Shown here: in pieces, positions 59,661 to 64,000 of the stretch | How the letters are laid out: every line of letters starts with the position of its first letter | How positions within the stretch are numbered: position 1 is the first letter of the stretch | DNA from: Sycobia sp. Sy_11 | Lineage: Eukaryota; Arthropoda; Insecta; Hymenoptera; Epichrysomallidae | Reading direction: 5' to 3' | DNA: 64,000 nt | NCBI GenBank assembly: GCA_018907035.1 | Contig: JACCIC010000035.1 | Location: 806,001 to 870,000 of the forward strand | Translations under genes and position numbers: made by a program | The notes under the pieces: generated by a model | The model's input: the letters and a program-made list of their open reading frames with translations, nothing else | Databases searched by the model: none | Told to the model about the DNA's origin: nothing

Positions 59661-60099
59661 TAATTCTATACTATTAATTATTCATTTTATCCTCCACGAT
59701 TTTTTTCGCAAATACTTCGCTTTTCTTTACTGTTAACCATCAATATTGTTAATTTATAAGTCTAATAAAAATTCAGTAATCTATTTAAAAATATATACAC
59801 TTAGTCAATTCAGATATATAATTATCGAAGAAGAAAAAATCGCTCAATTTAAATTCACTTTAGTTATTTTAGTGAAATACTTGGATGGAATCAAAAAAAT
59901 ATATTTTTTGATCCAACTTTATCGTTTCATTTGATCTTCTTAATTAAATATTTATTTGAAAAATATTTATTTATTTGTTTTTCAATATATCCACCAAAAA
60001 TACTTTACAGTTTTTATTTATTTACTAAATACTACCTCCTACTTTTACGTAATTAAATCTATCTTAATTGAACCATTTGAAAGTCTTGTTTGAAATTGA
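59661..60099. other. AT-rich spacer
   Basis: Nothing recognised. Confidence 0.65.
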
Positions 60100-60429
60100 T
60101 TACATGCAACATCCGCACGATGACCATCTAAAATTTATGAAAAAATTGGTTTCCAACGCTGCTCCAGGATAAATATGTAAATAAAAAATTCCGTCGGAAA
60201 AACAATAAAGAAGCTCGCGCAGGTGAAGAACATCCCTCATTCGAATATTTCTTATATCCGCTTTTACATCCTTTCGTTTACTAAAAGATGAGAAATCGGG
60301 CGCGTGCGCGCGCGCCGCCGCCGCCGCCGCCTCCTCACCATGCATCATCCGTCGCCTTCCATCACGCGGCTCGCCAATATTACCAACGGCATATAGATAT
60401 ATTCGAGCTGCGACGAGCTGGCGCGGCAT
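60100..60429 (-). CDS. open frame, 109 residues, unknown
   Basis: An ATG at 60429 opens a minus-strand frame to TAA at 60102-60100. It starts MPRQLVAARIYLYAVGNIGE, has a six-Ala run from a (GCG)n array, then basic and hydrophobic text. A donor-like GTGAGG lies just before the Ala run (after MMHG), so a shorter exon is possible. The second half lies in AT-richer DNA and looks less coding-like. Length alone is not significant here. Confidence 0.2.
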   Translation of the reverse strand: MPRQLVAARIYLYAVGNIGEPRDGRRRMMHGEEAAAAAARAHAPDFSSFSKRKDVKADIRNIRMRDVLHLRELLYCFSDGIFYLHIYPGAALETNFFINFRWSSCGCCM

Positions 60430-61670
60430 AAAGATATTCAAAGCGCGCTCTCGCAACGAGCCGCCCGCTTCCTTTTCCGCCTCCTCTTCCCTCTTTTCCA
60501 GCCCGGCAGGCGAAATACCACCGGGAGAGGGAGCGAGATGAAGGGCTGGATAACGCGTGGCTGTGGAAGAAGAAAAACCGCCTAACCCCGTCTCTTCCCT
60601 ACTCGCGCGCGCGCGCCGCGGATTATTTGGCGAGGAGACGCGCGCGCGCGCTCGCAGCGGGGTAAATTCGATCGTTTGTCAAATAGACACCGTCTTGCGT
60701 AGATTGCCACCTCCGCCTTGCCGCTCGCTTCCCTCCTTTATCTCGCGCCGACTGCGAGTGCGCGCCGAGGCAAGAGGCGGCGGGTCGCCTCGGCCACTTT
60801 CGAAATTGCCAACGACGCTCCCCCGCGCAGTCGATTGGCCTCTATTCACGCGACGAAATCGAACGGGGCAATTGCCGCTCTTATTTCCTCCCTTCCAATT
60901 TTCTTTCGATTCTGCCCTCGCCGCCTCTCCGCCGCCATGCCAGCGCGGATAAACGCAGACATTCGCGTCGGGATGCCCTCGCCACGGCCGTAAATCAAAG
61001 GTAATTTTACAAGAACGGGGGTCTTCGACGCGGTGTCGTATGCGGGCTTCTCGTTCAGACCGCGGTACGGATCTCTAGGAATTAATTTTCGCATTCCGAG
61101 AAAAATAATATTCGTTGCCCGCCGAGGCCGGGGGTTCGCGCGACAGGTGACCCAGGTAAGGAGCTTCTTGCCATATACTCGCGTCTCCTTCTCTCTATCT
61201 CTCTCTCCCCTTTCATTTTCCTCGCTCTCGCGCACGGTGCGGTGGCCCGGAACGAGGCGCGTTTGATCGTCCCAAGCTAAGAAGTGAATGATATTAATTA
61301 AAATGTTCCTTTTGCGGCGACATCCGCCCCTTCTCTTTATTCCGCGCTCTCCCTCTTTTATCCTCCCTCTGTACTTCATTCTTTCGACATCTTGCGCTCC
61401 GCACGCAGTCGCGGCACTCGACCCGGCGCTGCCTTCTCCGCCTCCTTATCGCTATATTTATTCGCATGTTTGTTTTATTAATTTTTTTTCTTCATCCTTT
61501 TTATTTATGCACTTTACTCGCTCTTGCCTCCAGCCCCCTCCAAGTTCTTAAGCGAGATCCTGGAGCGTTTGCTTGCTTGCAGCTTTGCTCAACTCGGGGC
61601 AACTCGGCGCCCCAGCAAAGACTCACCCTTTCTTTCTTCGAACTTGGAATAAAAAAGGAACGACTTTTCT
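60430..61670. other. GC-rich block
   Basis: Donor-like ACAG|GTGACCCAG|GTAAGG at 61146/61155 follows an open stretch (GFSFRPRYGSLGINFRIPRK), a weak exon hint without an acceptor. Confidence 0.6.
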
Positions 61671-62269
61671 GAATAATCTTTAACTGTACCGAATACACTT
61701 TGTTAAGTGAACAACGCCTAATACGATGCACTTCTATAGCTCTCCGAACAACATGCATTGGTATTGGTATTATATTTAATGAACCAGTTTAATTAACATT
61801 TTTCTGCTGTTGTCATTTTTATCTGAAGATCAAACAGATTATCCAACTGTCTTTAACTAAAATTCCAAACATTTTATATTATTATACGATTGTATAGTCA
61901 ACTTCTCGTTCAATTTCTCGTTTGCTTTGATCTAAATAAATTGCTCAGAATTTTCAAACCTTTCATAAATTGTTGCAAAATTTCTATTGGCATCTATCTT
62001 TCGTGATCATAATAGGAATTTTATGTGATTTAGAAAAATGCCGAATTCAAATCATGTATTTGTATTCGCTCTGTAGCAACAGGAATATTATAGAGTTTTT
62101 GGCTGACTTTGATATGCGTTAATAAATAGAGTTTTTTATTTATAATTATATACTAGTATTAAATCGTAACAATTATTTTCTTTGCTATTTCAACATTTCT
62201 CCAATATTTGACTTTTGTAAAATCTTTCAATTTATCGTTTCTGATACTAGATCGCTGAATTGAATTCAG

Positions 62270-62318
<49 letters not shown>

Positions 62319-63110
62319 CTTTTTTTTCGTTCGTATTATATATCATAAGTAAATTAATGTTTATGAATTAATGTTGATTTACAACGATATACAATTACTA
62401 AAATAAAAATTTAATTACATATAAGTAAATCACGAAGAAAACGAAGCGTTGAAAATGAGAACATGAAAATTGCAAACATAAATCCCAATAATATATAATT
62501 CTTGTACAAGTAGAATGGTCAAAAGGGAAGGATTGCCCAAAAGCGACAGTGTTCTGCATCTGTCTCTACCGGACCACAGAGATGAAATTCATTCGTACAT
62601 CAGTTCTCTTTGATGAGACAAGCTAAAAGAGAAACTAACGTAACAAATACAAAACGAAATTTCCACTATAAGAAAAGAGAACGAAAAAGGGAGTTAACTA
62701 AGTAATGATTGAAATTCATCGAAGTAAAATTGTCAGAGAATATTAGGAAAAAAAAGATTAAAGAAAGTGCATTGAGAATTATATTTAACGTTTATCTTTT
62801 TCTGAAGCGATAAAATATCGCTGAATTGAAAATAGTTACGGAAGACTTTTTTCTACCCCATCGTCAAAAATATGTTGAAAGTTCTCTATGGAAATACCGT
62901 TTCATAAATGAATAGATGACCACAACGAAGATTCGTAAATGCAGTCCTTTTTTCATTCTGACTATTACTAGATTGATTTACTTTATGTTTAAGAAACAGC
63001 TGACTTTTCATTCTTCATTTTACACTCAGACCTTTATTTTTAATAAAATACAATTAATTATTAGCAATTAAAATGCGTTGTTAAAATTTTAAAAACATGC
63101 AAAATCGCAG
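61671..63110. other. AT-rich block
   Basis: One (TA)n array; nothing else recognised. Confidence 0.7.
62274..62316. repeat. (TA)n microsatellite
   Basis: About 21 TA units followed by a T-rich run. Confidence 0.95.
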
Positions 63111-64000
63111 GTAAAATGAGACGAGCGTGCGTGCGTGGCGTTGAGCGAAGAATTGAGAAATGATTAGGGAAATAATTAATCGAGGAAAAAAGTAAAATGA
63201 AACACGAAGCTTAACGAGTCGGCATTGCGGGCAAATAAGCGATTTTTGAAGTACGACCAGGCCGGGGAACTTCGTTTCTTCTGATGTCACGCCGAATGAT
63301 TCTAAATTACTCGCTAATGGCGAGCCCCGGCCCTCTGCCGCGGCGCGGTTTCACGCGGCAACGCCGACGTCGACGACGACGACGACGACGACAGGGCGGC
63401 AAAAGCAGCGGCCCCTCCCCCCGCCGACAGCCCCGAGAGCCGAGGGGGTTTGTAATTTGCGCTTGGTGACGCGAGCCACCGCGGGGCGGCGGCTGCCGCC
63501 GCTGCCGCTGCTTTGACGCCGAGTAATTTCTCCTATTAACTTTACATCACAATTACCGATGCGCCTTTCACCGGGCCGGAAACCACGTATGCGAACGAGA
63601 AGACGAGTGGGGCTGGCGTCATTCTTCGGTGCACAGCCGAGTCCTCCCCGGGTGCGCGAACTAATTCTTCGGCGTGCGCCTCTCAATTACGAGGGATAAA
63701 AAGGCGGAAGGTGAATAAAAAAAGAGGGGGAGGGGGAAGGACGAAGAAAATGTGCATTCGACCTTGTCGGAGGGGCTCGGTGGGGAGTAAGGCTCTCGCG
63801 AGTCGCAAATTAATTCGTTGGGATTAAGTCGCGTCAAAGCAAATCGCCCGGATTCTTTCGAGGAAGACGGAGAACGCTCTCCTCGGCTAGAAAGTAATGA
63901 TAAAGCCTCGAGTGGGGTATTAATTGTCGCTGTCTGTGTGTCTCAGTAGGGCCGAGGCGCCGGCGCCGCGCAGCGCCGCAGCTGCCGGCGATTATCGAAA
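63111..64000. other. GC-rich block, continues past the window
   Basis: CpG-rich with (GAC)n and GCC-rich sequence. The minus-strand frame 63351-63686 is Arg/Gly-rich and not credible as a gene. Confidence 0.65.
63366..63391 (+). repeat. (GAC)n trinucleotide repeat
   Basis: Eight GAC units; Asp or Arg runs in chance frames. Confidence 0.9.

Noticed and set aside
1..64000. Known insect microRNAs, 5S rRNA, snRNA, telomeric TTAGG arrays, CRISPR arrays
   Set aside because: I looked by eye for familiar seed sequences, internal promoters and repeat units and found none; a covariance-model scan would be needed to exclude them.

Overview
This looks like a stretch of an insect nuclear genome, most likely an aculeate hymenopteran and plausibly an ant. 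The organism is inferred from style, not from a recognised gene. The style features are sharp alternation of CpG-rich blocks with very AT-rich blocks, many long (GA)n/(CT)n and (TA)n arrays, no operon-like gene packing, and a decayed Penelope-like retroelement. I found no bacterial genes, CRISPR array, rRNA or convincing tRNA, and no protein-coding gene that I can name.

Layout: GC-rich blocks lie at about 1-820, 1.4-2.0, 2.9-4.8, 10.8-13.3, 15.3-18.2, 20.15-24.5, 25.5-27.8, 29.6-32.5, 33.15-34.3, 38.3-44.3 (with a small AT dip near 39.1), 46.0-48.9, 50.2-51.0, 52.3-54.9, 55.1-59.7, 60.1-61.7 and 63.1-64.0 kb. Between them are AT-rich deserts; the largest are 4.8-10.8 and 34.3-38.3 kb. Nearly all (GA)/(CT) arrays sit inside GC-rich blocks. 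Most long open frames in those blocks are open only because stop codons are rare in GC-rich DNA, and they overlap each other on both strands.

The firmest feature is a 5'-truncated, mutated Penelope-like element (PLE) on the + strand at 34.72-36.1 kb. Its reverse transcriptase and GIY-YIG endonuclease motifs can be read across three frames, and its 3' region carries a hammerhead-ribozyme-like hairpin. A small Ty3/gypsy-like pol remnant lies at about 19.32-19.51 kb.

The rest is probably intergenic or long-intron DNA. Several short patches look like exons: a splice-acceptor-like edge, an open frame, and a donor or a stop with a poly(A) signal. The best are 49752-49800 with 51889-51970 on +, which are phase-compatible and end in a GPI-anchor-like tail; 47663-47803 on -, a phase 0/0 exon; 38609-38722 on +; and 55393-55555 on +. 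They are reported as candidates with modest confidence because none matched a family I know and no transcript evidence is available.
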